From Paludifilum halophilum (lineage in GTDB: Bacteria > Bacillota > Bacilli > Thermoactinomycetales > DSM-45169), in the NCBI RefSeq assembly GCF_002245355.1, contig NZ_NOWF01000008.1, positions 124,001 to 188,000 of the forward strand: a DNA stretch of 64,000 nucleotides, given 5' to 3'. Below, piece by piece: positions 1-11,053 of this stretch (position 1 is the stretch's first letter; each line of letters starts with the position of its first letter). Made by a program: the position numbers and the translations under genes. The notes under the pieces are model-generated. The model was given only the letters and a program-made list of their open reading frames with translations, had not been told where the DNA came from and did not search any database.

Positions 1-2
1 CA

Positions 3-1292
3 ATTACGAAGACCACTACTCGCTTAGGAATGGTCTTCTTTTTATTTCTGTTTAATATCGGGATTTCGATTTTCGTATTTCTTCTCTCAGGGATCATGAT
101 TTTCTCGCAAATACTTTTTATTATTTATGCGATGTTTTTACCCATTAGCTTTTTATTATCAATGATACCGACTTTCGAAAACATGGGAAAACAAGCGATT
201 ATGAAGTTGTTTAATGTGATTATGCTTCGGGCTGGCATTACCTTGATTATTACAGCTGCCTTTAGTATCTCATCCATGCTTTACAGTTTAACGATGAGCT
301 ATCCATTTTTCTTGATTGCCTTCTTACAGATTGTGACGTTTGCAGGCATTTACATGAAACTCGGTGACATCATGAGCATGTTTAATTTGCAAAGTAATGA
401 TTCACAAAACGTTGGACGTAAAGTCATGCGCCGTCCTTACCGCATGTTCAACCGTGGTAGTCGTCGATTACAGCGCTCGATTGGACGAACATTTGCAGGC
501 GCAACGGCTGGTGCAACTGTTGGAGCGATGGTTGGCAAATCAAGACAAACAAAGGGTTCCTCTCCTTCTATCCGACCATTACAGCGGCTAACATCACCCG
601 CAACAAGGGATAAGGAACGGACAAATGATAGTACAAAACAAACTTCATTGAGCCAGAAAATCGGTCAAGTAACAGGAAAGGTGCTTGGTGCAAGAAGCCA
701 GTTCCGTGCGAATATAGAGCACCGAAAAGAACAACTGCAAGATTTGCCTACGAATACCAAATATGCAGTTATGCAAGGAAAAGAACAACTCAAAAAGCCT
801 GCCCGTGATTTTAAAGAAGGTATCACGCAGGCAAAAGAAAAAAGACAACATGTAAATTCAACCCGAAAAGCGAACCACCGTCAAAATCTTGCAAATAAAC
901 GGCGGGCATTGGAAGAAAAGCGCACACCTTCCCGTGATACTGTCATTCACGGGCGACCAGCTACACAGGGGGGCAATGAACCTTTCTATCAGGATAATTC
1001 TAGGAAACCAACTGTTTATCAAAAGCGAAAGACAAGACCCATCTCCAAAATGGATTACAACGAGCAGACCACATTACAACAACAGCCATCACGTTCAAAC
1101 AGAAAAGAACATTTGATTCATACCGATAAGTCTAAACAACCTGTAAAAAAAGGACAGCCATCTCTAAATGAAGAACGTTCTCGACCAAAAAACAGGCAGT
1201 ATGTCATCAAGCGTCCCTCTAAACCTTTGAAACATGAAAAACAGAAACAGATCAGCAAACGTTCCATGTATACAAGTAGGAGGGAACGCTGA
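3..1292 (+). CDS. Conjugation membrane protein, Tn916 Orf15 / VirB6-like (3' part)
   Basis: The frame is open from the window edge, so the N-terminus is missing; the first ATG at 30 is internal. The first roughly 130 visible residues are strongly hydrophobic and form several membrane segments. The remaining roughly 290 residues are a Lys/Arg/Gln-rich, low-complexity cytoplasmic tail. Such a membrane-plus-basic-tail protein directly before a lysozyme/NlpC gene and a TcpC gene is the Tn916 orf15-orf14-orf13 order, where Orf15 is the VirB6-like (ConG-like) channel protein of the mating apparatus. The stop TGA (1290-1292) overlaps the next ATG at 1292, indicating translational coupling. Family assignment rests on layout and composition. 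Confidence 0.75.
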   Translation: MTKTTTRLGMVFFLFLFNIGISIFVFLLSGIMIFSQILFIIYAMFLPISFLLSMIPTFENMGKQAIMKLFNVIMLRAGITLIITAAFSISSMLYSLTMSYPFFLIAFLQIVTFAGIYMKLGDIMSMFNLQSNDSQNVGRKVMRRPYRMFNRGSRRLQRSIGRTFAGATAGATVGAMVGKSRQTKGSSPSIRPLQRLTSPATRDKERTNDSTKQTSLSQKIGQVTGKVLGARSQFRANIEHRKEQLQDLPTNTKYAVMQGKEQLKKPARDFKEGITQAKEKRQHVNSTRKANHRQNLANKRRALEEKRTPSRDTVIHGRPATQGGNEPFYQDNSRKPTVYQKRKTRPISKMDYNEQTTLQQQPSRSNRKEHLIHTDKSKQPVKKGQPSLNEERSRPKNRQYVIKRPSKPLKHEKQKQISKRSMYTSRRER

Positions 1293-2311
1293 TGAAGGTC
1301 ATGAGGTTAAAGATCCTGTTACTTGCTTGGGGACTAGGCTTTCTTGCCTTGTTTGGGCTATTGGCGTTTGTAGCGATTTTTATTTCCAATGAGGAAGATT
1401 CAACAGGTAGCGATGGTTTAATTGGTGATGGAGGTAGTATATCGGTGTCGGCAGATGTGTTAAAACATCAGCCAATGGTGGAAAAGTATGCGAAAGAATA
1501 TGGCATTAGTGAGTATGTCTCTACTTTGCTTGCCATTATCCAAGTCGAAAGTGGCGGGAAACTCTCAGACGTGATGCAATCGAGTGAATCATTGGGACTT
1601 CCCCCCAATTCATTAGATACCGAAGCCTCTATTCAACAAGGAACAAAATACTTTGCAGATTTAGTACGTTCCGCAGAAGCAAGCGGTGTCGATGGCAATG
1701 CGGTCACTCAAGCCTATAACTATGGCGGTGCTTTTATTGATTATGTCGCAAAAAGAGGAAAGCAATACAGCTTTGAACTAGCGCAAAGCTTTGCGAAGGA
1801 ACGTTCGGGCGGCAGTAAAGTTACTTACACAAATCCAATAGCCGTAAAGAAAAACGGCGGTTGGCGTTATCTTTACGGAAATATGTTTTATGTCGATTTG
1901 GTGAGTCAATATTTCACTTCGCCCCAATTTGATGATGAAATAGTTCAGATTGTTATGGATGAAGCCTTAAAATATGAAGGATTTCCCTATGTCTTTGGAG
2001 GGGACAATCCGAGCACTTCTTTTGATTGCAGTGGATTAACACAATGGAGTTATCGAAAAGCAGGTATTAATTTGCCCCGAACAGCACAGCAACAGTATGA
2101 CGTGACCGAGCATATATCTTTATCTGAAGCAAAACCTGGGGATTTAGTGTTTTTTCACTCCACATATAACTCAGGGACGTATGTTACTCATGTTGGAATC
2201 TATGTTGGGAACAATCGAATGTATAATGCCGGCGATCCAATTGGTTATGCAGATTTAACTACTGCCTACTGGCAAAAGCACCTAATTGGAGCTGGTCGTA
2301 TTAAACAATAG
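1292..2311 (+). CDS. Bifunctional cell-wall hydrolase of the ICE, Tn916 Orf14-like (lytic transglycosylase + NlpC/P60)
   Basis: This 339-residue protein has one N-terminal membrane anchor (about residues 7-30). A soluble-lytic-transglycosylase/lysozyme-like domain follows (about 55-190), with the catalytic-type Glu in a segment reading IIQVESGG. The C-terminal NlpC/P60 domain (about 215-335) has the Cys in FDCSGLTQW and the His in VTHVGIYVG. It would open peptidoglycan locally so the conjugation channel can cross the wall. The length agrees with Tn916 Orf14. It overlaps the upstream gene by 1 nt and sits 15 nt before the TcpC-like gene. Confidence 0.9.
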   Translation: MKVMRLKILLLAWGLGFLALFGLLAFVAIFISNEEDSTGSDGLIGDGGSISVSADVLKHQPMVEKYAKEYGISEYVSTLLAIIQVESGGKLSDVMQSSESLGLPPNSLDTEASIQQGTKYFADLVRSAEASGVDGNAVTQAYNYGGAFIDYVAKRGKQYSFELAQSFAKERSGGSKVTYTNPIAVKKNGGWRYLYGNMFYVDLVSQYFTSPQFDDEIVQIVMDEALKYEGFPYVFGGDNPSTSFDCSGLTQWSYRKAGINLPRTAQQQYDVTEHISLSEAKPGDLVFFHSTYNSGTYVTHVGIYVGNNRMYNAGDPIGYADLTTAYWQKHLIGAGRIKQ

Positions 2312-2326
2312 AAAGGGTTGGAATAG

Positions 2327-3238
2327 ATGAAAAAAATGTTTAGAAAAAAAGAAAAACAAAAGCTTGAAACGAAATCTACAAAAACAAAAGTAAAAAGTGT
2401 TGGCACAAGTAAGAAGTCGGTCATTGTATTATGGATTGTATTAATTAGTAGCCTTGCATTTGGGGTATATAAAAATTTTACGGCAATTGATCAGCACACG
2501 GTTCATGAAAAGGAAGTTGTTGAAACAAAGCTTGTGGATACTAATGCTATTGAAAGCTTTACAAAAAACTTTGTGAAAGATTACTACACATGGCAAAACG
2601 AAAAAGATTCCATTGAACAACGGGCGGAAAAGATCAGTCAATATTTTACAAAGGATTTACAAGCTTTAAATACTGATACCGTTAGAGCGGATATTCCTAC
2701 CAGCTCCAGCGTGAGTAATATTGATATCTGGTCAGTGTCACCAGAAAATGATAATACCTTTGCGGTTATTTACTCGGTCGTTCAAAAGATTGTAGAAGAT
2801 AAAAATAGTCAATGGATTCGTTCCGCATATCGAATCTTGCTTCATCAAGATAATGCAGGAAACTTAGTCATTACACAAAACCCTACCTTATGGAGTATAC
2901 CGAATAAATCAGATTATGAGCCACAACAACCTGAAAGTAATGGAACAGTCAATTCCGCTACCATGCAAGAAGTGACAGAGTTTTTGGAGACATTCTTTAC
3001 GTTTTATCCGACTGCCACGGATAAAGAACTTGCTTATTATGTACGAAACAATGCCTTACCACCTATAGGTAAGGATTATTTATTTTCAGAGCTAATCAAT
3101 CCGGTATTCCAAAAAACAGGGGATCAAATAAGGGTTTGGTTATCGGTGAAGTACTTGGATGAAGAGACGAAGGCAACGCAAATTTCTCAATATGTACTCA
3201 CGTTGGAAAAATATGCAAACTGGATGATTGTAGAATAA
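2327..3238 (+). CDS. Conjugal transfer protein, Tn916 Orf13 / TcpC-like
   Basis: The protein has 303 residues: a Lys-rich cytoplasmic N-terminus (1-30), one membrane segment (about 33-50) and an extracytoplasmic region with two repeated NTF2-like halves (about 70-190 and 205-300), the TcpC/Orf13/ConC arrangement. Members of this family are bitopic scaffold proteins of Gram-positive conjugation machines. It is the last transfer gene of the block; in Tn916 the next segment is orf12 and tet(M), whereas here the cargo begins. Confidence 0.85.
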   Translation: MKKMFRKKEKQKLETKSTKTKVKSVGTSKKSVIVLWIVLISSLAFGVYKNFTAIDQHTVHEKEVVETKLVDTNAIESFTKNFVKDYYTWQNEKDSIEQRAEKISQYFTKDLQALNTDTVRADIPTSSSVSNIDIWSVSPENDNTFAVIYSVVQKIVEDKNSQWIRSAYRILLHQDNAGNLVITQNPTLWSIPNKSDYEPQQPESNGTVNSATMQEVTEFLETFFTFYPTATDKELAYYVRNNALPPIGKDYLFSELINPVFQKTGDQIRVWLSVKYLDEETKATQISQYVLTLEKYANWMIVE

Positions 3239-3518
3239 AATAATATGTTTGTTTTTAAAAAAACACAAATTGTTCTCCACATTAGCAATGCAAGGGGGTT
3301 ATTTTTTATCGTTATTTTCAGAAACAATAAACGCTCTAACATCCCGAAAGATTTCATAAGCGCCAAAGTACTAACAACATCCATTATGTATATCCGCCTT
3401 TGAGTTGATTATTGATTATTTATCTATGATGGGTATATATGCGGAACAAATTAAGTGATAAAATTTATTCAAAGATAGGAGAAAACGAAGCTTAAAAAGA
3501 GTAATTAGAAAAAAGTTC
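3239..3518. other. Intergenic segment after the transfer genes (no gene seen)
   Basis: This AT-rich stretch lies between the TcpC-like gene and the first cargo gene. It corresponds in position to the orf12/tet(M) leader of Tn916, but I see no convincing leader peptide. An antisense open frame at 3187-3384 lacks support and overlaps the real gene. A strong hairpin follows immediately. Confidence 0.4.
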
Positions 3519-3555
3519 AAGTGCATGAACCAGTATTGGCTTCATGCACTTTTTT
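3519..3555. terminator. Intrinsic terminator between convergent transfer and AraC genes
   Basis: An 11-bp perfect stem, AAGTGCATGAA (3519-3529) and TTCATGCACTT (3541-3551), is flanked by A-runs on the left and T-runs on the right, so it can terminate transcription in both directions. It separates the conjugation operon from the convergent AraC-type regulator. Confidence 0.85.
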
Positions 3556-3581
3556 GATGAACTTAGGGGAGAATAAATTCC

Positions 3582-4475
3582 TTATACCTTTAAGCGCTGT
3601 ATATCTTCTTTTGGTGGCAAACCAAACATACGGGCATATTCCCGGCTAAATTGTGAAGGGCTCTCGTATCCTACTCGAAATGCAACATCCGCTGCATTTG
3701 CTGACTCGGATAATAATAACCCCCGAGCTTCCTGTAGCCTCAATTGTTTTTGGAATTGAATGGGGCTCATTGTCGTTACCTCTGTAAAATGCCGATATAG
3801 GGAAGAAACACTCATATTTGCTATTTTTGCAAGCTCCTCAATTTTAAAGGACTTCTCATAGTTTTGCATGATATGTTTAATCACGGTATTGATTTGGTGA
3901 GTAGAACTCCCTTCAATTGCTGTTTGTTTCAGCCTCCCCCCATGCTCTCCTTGCAGGACTCTATAGATGATTTCTTTTTTGATTAAAGGGGCAAGAATCG
4001 GGATGTCTTCTGGAGTATATAGTAAATGAACCAATCTTGTTATTGCATTTAATAAAGGTTGCTTCATTTTACTGACGTACATACCTCGCTTAGTACTTTC
4101 CTTTTTGTCAGCTTTTATTTGCGTTTCACGTAAGACCTCTAATATGTCATTCGGTGTAATTTCAAGTTTTAAAGCCAAGTAAGGAACCTCAGGGGAGGCT
4201 TCGATAACTTGAGCGATTACTGGTAAATCAACAGATGCAACAAGGTAATCCGCGGGGCTGTATCTAAAACGATCTTGATCCAGTAATGCTTCCTTCGCGC
4301 CTTGAGCAACAACACATAAGGAAGTATTATAAATTCCATACTTTGGTTCAGTAGCATTAGATAGGCGAGTCATAAATAAAGACGGAATAGCAGTTGCATA
4401 AGTACCGTCCTGTTCTGAATAACGTTCAATAAGTTTAGCAAGATCCCCTTGCCGCTTATAAATTTGTTCAGACAT
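3582..4475 (-). CDS. AraC-family transcriptional regulator of the cargo
   Basis: This 297-residue protein has an N-terminal AraC_N/cupin-type effector domain (about 20-185) and a C-terminal pair of helix-turn-helix motifs (about 195-292) ending in the typical RVGYESPSQFSREYARMFG signature. It is transcribed divergently from the SDR gene across a 240-bp intergenic region, the usual arrangement for a local activator or repressor of the adjacent operon. Regulators of this subfamily usually sit beside aldo/keto reductase or SDR genes and respond to small electrophiles or alcohols; the inducer here is unknown. Low GC matches the ICE. Confidence 0.85.
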   Translation of the reverse strand: MSEQIYKRQGDLAKLIERYSEQDGTYATAIPSLFMTRLSNATEPKYGIYNTSLCVVAQGAKEALLDQDRFRYSPADYLVASVDLPVIAQVIEASPEVPYLALKLEITPNDILEVLRETQIKADKKESTKRGMYVSKMKQPLLNAITRLVHLLYTPEDIPILAPLIKKEIIYRVLQGEHGGRLKQTAIEGSSTHQINTVIKHIMQNYEKSFKIEELAKIANMSVSSLYRHFTEVTTMSPIQFQKQLRLQEARGLLLSESANAADVAFRVGYESPSQFSREYARMFGLPPKEDIQRLKV

Positions 4476-4716
4476 AAAATAAAATCCTCCTCAATTACTC
4501 TATCTCATTAATACTATTGTAATGCATATTTCTCTATTACTAAATGAAAATGAGAAGATTAGGCAATCATTTGACAAGAATAGTCTACCGCTTGCAATCT
4601 CACATGTCACATAATAAGGATGCGGATAAATAATACGACCGTTTAAAGCCATAATAATGCAAATAGGTACTGTTAAAATTCATGATTAATTCTCGGACGA
4701 AAGGATGTTGTTTTTT

Positions 4717-5466
4717 ATGTCTAATCATCAAGACAAGGTTATTGTTATTACAGGTGCTTCAAGTGGTATTGGTGAAGCAACAGCAAAATTATTAGCAAAA
4801 GATGGCGCAAAGTTGGTTTTAGGGGCTCGCCGAGAAAATCTTTTACAGAACTTAGTAAAAGAAGTAGAAGGACTGGGTGGCGAAGCGGTATATGCTGTTG
4901 TTGATGTAACAAAAGTTGAACAAGTAGAAGACTTGGCTAAATTAGCCATTGATACATTTGGAAAGATTGACGTTTGGTTAAACAATGCGGGGATTATGCC
5001 ACAATCATTATTAAAGCAAAAGAAAATAGAAGATTGGGATGCCATGATTGATATTAATATTAAAGGAACATTGTATGGAATTGGAGCTGCCCTTCCATTC
5101 ATGGAAAAACAAAAATCGGGGCATATCATTAATATTTCTTCTATTGCCGGACATATCGCACATGCAGGCAGTTCGGTTTACTCTGCGACAAAGTGGGCGG
5201 TACGTGCAATTAGTGAATCTTTACGAGAAGAGATGGCGCAGGATGAAACTAATGTGCGTGTAACCATTGTATCTCCGGGAGCTATCAATACAGAATTGTT
5301 AGAATCCATCACTGATCAAGAAGTGAAAAGTAATACCGAAGAATTCTACAAAAACTTCGGGATTTCCGCTGATCGAGTGGCTTTGACCATTAAGCAAGCG
5401 ATTGACTTACCAGAAGATGCTGCTTGGAATGAAGTAATTATTCGTCCGACGAAACAGCTTATGTAA
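4717..5466 (+). CDS. Short-chain dehydrogenase/reductase (SDR)
   Basis: A classical SDR of 249 residues: cofactor motif TGASSGIG near the N-terminus, NNAG at about residue 88, and catalytic Ser-Tyr-Lys as SS...YSATK around 140-160. It is an NAD(P)-dependent oxidoreductase of unknown substrate. The ATG at 4717 was chosen because the AAAGGA at 4700-4705 lies at a workable distance from it, while the ATG at 4705 directly abuts that site. It is first in the cargo operon and followed after 27 nt by an NmrA-like gene. Confidence 0.88.
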   Translation: MSNHQDKVIVITGASSGIGEATAKLLAKDGAKLVLGARRENLLQNLVKEVEGLGGEAVYAVVDVTKVEQVEDLAKLAIDTFGKIDVWLNNAGIMPQSLLKQKKIEDWDAMIDINIKGTLYGIGAALPFMEKQKSGHIINISSIAGHIAHAGSSVYSATKWAVRAISESLREEMAQDETNVRVTIVSPGAINTELLESITDQEVKSNTEEFYKNFGISADRVALTIKQAIDLPEDAAWNEVIIRPTKQLM

Positions 5467-5493
5467 ATTGAATTACTGGGGGGAGAACTATTT

Positions 5494-6132
5494 ATGAAAG
5501 TCATGATTTTAGGAGCCGCAGGTCAAATCGGCAAAATGGTAACAGATGATTTATTAACCCAGACCGATTTTGATTTGGTATTGTATGGGCGAAATGTCTC
5601 ATCACGTTTATCAGATAAAGCAAGTGATCGTGTTTCGTTCGTTGATGGTGAATTTGAGGAATTTGACAAAATCAAAGATCATCTTGTTGATGTGGATGCA
5701 GTTTATCTTAGCTTTGTTGCGAAAGACGATCTTATCAAACCGTTAGTTAAGATATTGGAAGAAAGTGGGGTCAAACGCTTTATTGCAGCTAGTGTTCCTG
5801 ACTTGTATCAAGAAATCGAAGGTAAGTTTCAGGAGTGGTATCGAGCCAACACAGGGATTATGTGGACGTCCCCATACCGTAAAGCTGCTGACATTATTGA
5901 AGCCAGCAATCTTGATTATGTCATTCTTCGAATAACTTGGCTTTACAATGAAGATGGTAACACACGTGTTCATATCACCGAAAAAGGAGAGCCTTTTGTC
6001 GAAGCTCAAGTTACTCGTCAAGCTGTTTCACAATTTATTACTGATTTATTGACTAATCGAGCCGATTATCATCGAGCTAGTTTAGGGTTGGGTGAACCTG
6101 GGACGGAATATACAAAACCAAGCTTTTACTAA
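5494..6132 (+). CDS. NAD(P)H-binding NmrA/SDR-atypical protein (copy 1)
   Basis: The protein has 212 residues. It opens with an atypical-SDR Rossmann motif (MILGAAGQIG) but lacks the classical YxxxK catalytic pair, as in NmrA-like or quinone-oxidoreductase-2-like proteins. It is clearly paralogous to the product of 8959-9603: both share the start, the segment around TWLYNE and the C-terminal SLG..EPGT sequence. The RBS GGGGGGAG is well placed. Likely an NAD(P)H-dependent redox enzyme or sensor; substrate unknown. Confidence 0.85.
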   Translation: MKVMILGAAGQIGKMVTDDLLTQTDFDLVLYGRNVSSRLSDKASDRVSFVDGEFEEFDKIKDHLVDVDAVYLSFVAKDDLIKPLVKILEESGVKRFIAASVPDLYQEIEGKFQEWYRANTGIMWTSPYRKAADIIEASNLDYVILRITWLYNEDGNTRVHITEKGEPFVEAQVTRQAVSQFITDLLTNRADYHRASLGLGEPGTEYTKPSFY

Positions 6133-6210
6133 ACTGGATTCTTTAATGCGGATTTGTATGAAGTTTTTAATCAAACTTTATTCAAAAACTACATTAAAGG
6201 AACGAAAGGA

Positions 6211-6540
6211 ATGGTAAAATTGGCGGAAAAACAAACAGCAGGCCGTGATCGATTAGGGGAATTTGCTCCAAAATTTGCTGAACTTAATGACGATGTATTA
6301 TTCGGTGAGGTTTGGTCAAGAGAGAAGGAACTCTCTCCACGTGACCGCAGCATGATTACAGTTTCGGCATTAATTTCTGGTGGAAACTTTGAACAGTTGA
6401 CTGCACATCTTCAAAAAGCGAAGGAAAATGGAGTAACGAAAGAGGAAATTTCGGAAATCATCACCCATCTTGCGTTTTATGTTGGCTGGCCCAAAGCTTG
6501 GTCAACATTTAACATTGCAAAAGAAATCTTTAATGATTAA
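6211..6540 (+). CDS. Carboxymuconolactone decarboxylase-family protein
   Basis: A protein of 109 residues of the CMD/AhpD fold, with the conserved block NDDVLFGEVWSRE..LS.RDRS and the helix THLAFYVGWP. It lacks the CxxC pair of AhpD, so it is closer to decarboxylase-type CMD proteins than to the peroxidase partner. The start at 6211 matches the family N-terminus; an upstream in-frame TTG at 6154 would add an atypical extension. The gene is followed 18 nt later by a cupin, a frequent neighbour or fusion partner of this family. Confidence 0.82.
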   Translation: MVKLAEKQTAGRDRLGEFAPKFAELNDDVLFGEVWSREKELSPRDRSMITVSALISGGNFEQLTAHLQKAKENGVTKEEISEIITHLAFYVGWPKAWSTFNIAKEIFND

Positions 6541-6558
6541 CAAAAAGGGGGATTAAAT

Positions 6559-6954
6559 ATGGCACATGATGAGTTAAGCAATAGTACCATCTTTCCATTA
6601 GGAGAAAAAGTGGAGGGAAACTTTATCGGTGACGCATACTTACACATGGTATTTACTGATAAAACGCCACTTAATGCACCAATTGGAAATGTAACTTTTG
6701 CTCCGAGCGCTCGTAATAGCTGGCACTCCCATAAAGTGGGGCAAGTTCTGTTAGTTACTGGTGGAGAAGGTTGGTATCAGGAAGAGGACAAATCTGCCCA
6801 ACTACTTAAAACAGGAGATGTAGTGAATATCCCACCGAATGTAAAACATTGGCATGGTGCAACAAAAGATAGTTGGTTTGTGCACTTAGCCATTACGCCA
6901 GGAGAAACAGATTGGTTTGAGCCGGTCGATGATGAATGGTTCAATCAATTATAA
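6559..6954 (+). CDS. Cupin-domain protein
   Basis: A single-domain cupin of 131 residues. Motif 1 is visible as NSWHSHKVGQVLLVTGGEG and motif 2 as GDVVNIPPNVKHWHGA, supplying the His/Glu metal ligands. It follows the CMD-family gene with an AAAAAGGGGG ribosome binding site and probably acts on the same small molecule. Substrate unknown. Confidence 0.83.
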   Translation: MAHDELSNSTIFPLGEKVEGNFIGDAYLHMVFTDKTPLNAPIGNVTFAPSARNSWHSHKVGQVLLVTGGEGWYQEEDKSAQLLKTGDVVNIPPNVKHWHGATKDSWFVHLAITPGETDWFEPVDDEWFNQL

Positions 6955-6999
6955 ACATAACGTATCGAGTCATTTGTGATGGTCTTATTTTCTTACTAA

Positions 7000-8010
<1,011 letters not shown>

Positions 8011-8034
8011 TTTTAATAAAAGTATAACTAATGA

Positions 8035-8925
<891 letters not shown>

Positions 8926-8958
8926 TGGTGCAAGTATAGGTAGAAAGGCGGAAAAACA

Positions 8959-9603
8959 ATGAAAGTACTAATTTTAGGAGCTGCTGGACAAATTGCAGGT
9001 CTATTACGTGATCATTTGTTAAAGGAGACTAATGATTCCTTGGTGCTCTATGCAAGAAATGCCCATCAACGTTTAACAATGAAAGATGAAACAAGGGAGA
9101 AAATAGTAGAAGGGGATTTCTTGGATGAGGAAGCATTAAAAGAAGCACTCACCGGCGTAGATGTTGTTTATCTAAATGATATGGGAAACACGGAAGCTGT
9201 AAAAACCGTTATCAAAGCGATGAAAGCATCCCAAGTGAAACGCTTCATTGGAGCATCTATTTTAGGTATTTATGATGAAGTTGGCGGAGCTTTTAGAGAA
9301 TGGAATCAAGCGATGATTGGCAGCAGCCCTAGGATGCAGGCGCAGAAAGATTCGGCAAAAGCAGTGGAGAACTCTGACTTAGATTATACCTTGCTCCGGT
9401 TAACTTGGCTTTATAATGAAGAAGGTAATGAGAACTATAGCCTGACTCAAAAAGGTGAAGACTTCATCGGTGCGCAGGTTACACGTGAAGCTGTGGCTCG
9501 ATTGATTGTCGATATCCTAGGCGATACAAGCGATCAGTTTATCGGCAAAAGTCTAGGTGTAAGTGAACCGGGAACAGATTGGGAAAAACCGTCATTTTAC
9601 TAA
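8959..9603 (+). CDS. NAD(P)H-binding NmrA/SDR-atypical protein (copy 2)
   Basis: A protein of 214 residues, clearly homologous to that of 5494-6132, with the same Rossmann opening (ILGAAGQIAG) and TWLYNEEGN segment. Two diverged copies in one operon suggest a heterodimer or two substrates. The stop codon is followed immediately by the ribosome binding site of the flavodoxin lipoprotein gene. Confidence 0.85.
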   Translation: MKVLILGAAGQIAGLLRDHLLKETNDSLVLYARNAHQRLTMKDETREKIVEGDFLDEEALKEALTGVDVVYLNDMGNTEAVKTVIKAMKASQVKRFIGASILGIYDEVGGAFREWNQAMIGSSPRMQAQKDSAKAVENSDLDYTLLRLTWLYNEEGNENYSLTQKGEDFIGAQVTREAVARLIVDILGDTSDQFIGKSLGVSEPGTDWEKPSFY

Positions 9604-9613
9604 AGGAGGATGT

Positions 9614-10435
9614 ATGAATAAAGAAAATGCTGAAAGAAGGATGTTCAAAAAATATGCCATTGCTTTGTCAGTACTGCTTTTAGTCATTTTGGCGGCATGC
9701 TCTAGTTCTAATGAAGAAGGAAATCCGAATTCAAGTACAGGTGAGAATTCTGCTGATTCTTTGGAAACGAATGACTCCAATGATAGTACCGATTCATCTG
9801 AGTCTGATGAAACTGCTGAATCCGATGATACGGTGGATTTCAGTGAGCCAACAGATAATGCTAACAATTACGGTCGTGGAGCGGTCTCAGACGGTGCGGA
9901 TACGAATGCAGATGAAGAACCTGTTCGCATCCTTACAGAAGATGCATCGTCTATTGTTATTTATTTTTCACGTAGCGGAAATACAGAAAATTTAGCTCAA
10001 CAAGTAGCAGCACATACTGGAGCAGATGTACTTGAATTACAAGTAGAGAATCCTTATCCTGCTGACTATGAAAAAACAGTCGATCGTGCAACGGAAGAAC
10101 GGGAATCTGGTGATTATCCTGAATTGGCTACACAAATTCCTGATTTAAGCCAATATGATACGATCTTTTTGGGACATCCAATTTGGAGTATGACCATCGC
10201 GAATCCGATTGCCCGTTTTTTAGAGGATAATAATGAGGAACTCAGCGGGAAATCAATTGCTGCTTTTTCAACGAATTCAGGATATGGGGATGGAAGTTCT
10301 GTTGATAGAATTTCGGAATTGAGTCCGGATAGTACGATTCTTGAGAATTATACCGTTGTGGACGAAGAAGCGATGGATTCACAAGATGATGTGAAAGCTT
10401 GGCTGGAACGATTAGGAGTATTGGAAGAGGAATAA
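9614..10435 (+). CDS. Flavodoxin-domain lipoprotein
   Basis: The 273-residue product has a lipoprotein signal peptide with lipobox LAAC near residue 30. A low-complexity Ser/Asp/Glu/Asn-rich linker (about 33-95) comes next. A flavodoxin domain (about 110-270) carries the FMN phosphate loop SRSGNTENLA. The start at 9614 follows AAAGGAGG. It should present an FMN-binding electron-transfer domain on the outer face of the membrane, which is unusual for a flavodoxin. It probably acts with the reductases of this operon; electron donor unknown. Confidence 0.85.
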   Translation: MNKENAERRMFKKYAIALSVLLLVILAACSSSNEEGNPNSSTGENSADSLETNDSNDSTDSSESDETAESDDTVDFSEPTDNANNYGRGAVSDGADTNADEEPVRILTEDASSIVIYFSRSGNTENLAQQVAAHTGADVLELQVENPYPADYEKTVDRATEERESGDYPELATQIPDLSQYDTIFLGHPIWSMTIANPIARFLEDNNEELSGKSIAAFSTNSGYGDGSSVDRISELSPDSTILENYTVVDEEAMDSQDDVKAWLERLGVLEEE

Positions 10436-10465
10436 AGATTGTATGATGTCTGTAATACCTGTTTA

Positions 10466-10497
10466 AAACACCTTTCTTCATAGGAGGGTGTTTTTCT
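10466..10497 (+). terminator. Probable terminator after the flavodoxin gene
   Basis: A stem AAACACC / GGTGTTT followed by a T-run lies between the flavodoxin gene and the FMN-reductase-like gene. It may end most transcription of the operon, or only attenuate it. Confidence 0.6.
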
Positions 10498-10525
10498 AAC
10501 CATATCAACTGAAAGGATGACGAGC

Positions 10526-10984
10526 ATGAAGTATTTGTTTGTTAACTGTAGTAAAAATAAAAATGGTGTTACCTCTGATTTAGGGAAAACTGTATTTGAA
10601 GGGATTCACTATAATCCGCTTCATTTAGTGGATTATAGCATTAAGCAAATAGATCAACAAAATGATGAGAGGGTCGATCAGTTTAGGGAGGTATTTAATC
10701 AATTTGAGGAAGCCGATGTCATTCTTATTGGTACTCCGGTATATTGGTCCAGTATGAGTGGTTATTTAAAAACCTTTATTGACAGATTCTCTGAAGTAAC
10801 GGATGTAAATTTAGAAGGAAAAGAGGTCTGCCTAATCATTCAAGGAACTGCTCCAGAAGATGCGATCCCTTTTATTGAACATGTCATCAAACATTTGTGT
10901 CGGCGTTTTGATATGAAATATAAAGGCTTACTTCAAAATAAAGAAGACGCAAAACAGCTCAATAAGATTTTAAAAAGACAGTAG
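10526..10984 (+). CDS. NAD(P)H-dependent FMN reductase-like flavodoxin-fold protein
   Basis: A protein of 152 residues with the flavodoxin-like fold of the NAD(P)H-dependent FMN reductase family: the N-terminal strand and loop YLFVNCSKNKNG and the flavin-binding motif TPVYWSSMSGYLKTFIDR. The ATG at 10526 is preferred because GAAAGGA at 10511-10517 is correctly spaced from it. Probably a small flavoenzyme reducing quinones or flavins. It continues the redox theme and lies 69 nt before the exporter gene. Confidence 0.8.
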   Translation: MKYLFVNCSKNKNGVTSDLGKTVFEGIHYNPLHLVDYSIKQIDQQNDERVDQFREVFNQFEEADVILIGTPVYWSSMSGYLKTFIDRFSEVTDVNLEGKEVCLIIQGTAPEDAIPFIEHVIKHLCRRFDMKYKGLLQNKEDAKQLNKILKRQ

Positions 10985-11053
10985 TCTTGTTTCTTCTGTT
11001 CTGTAAGAAGAAATGATAGTAGCAAACTGTTATACGTACGGAGATGAACACGA

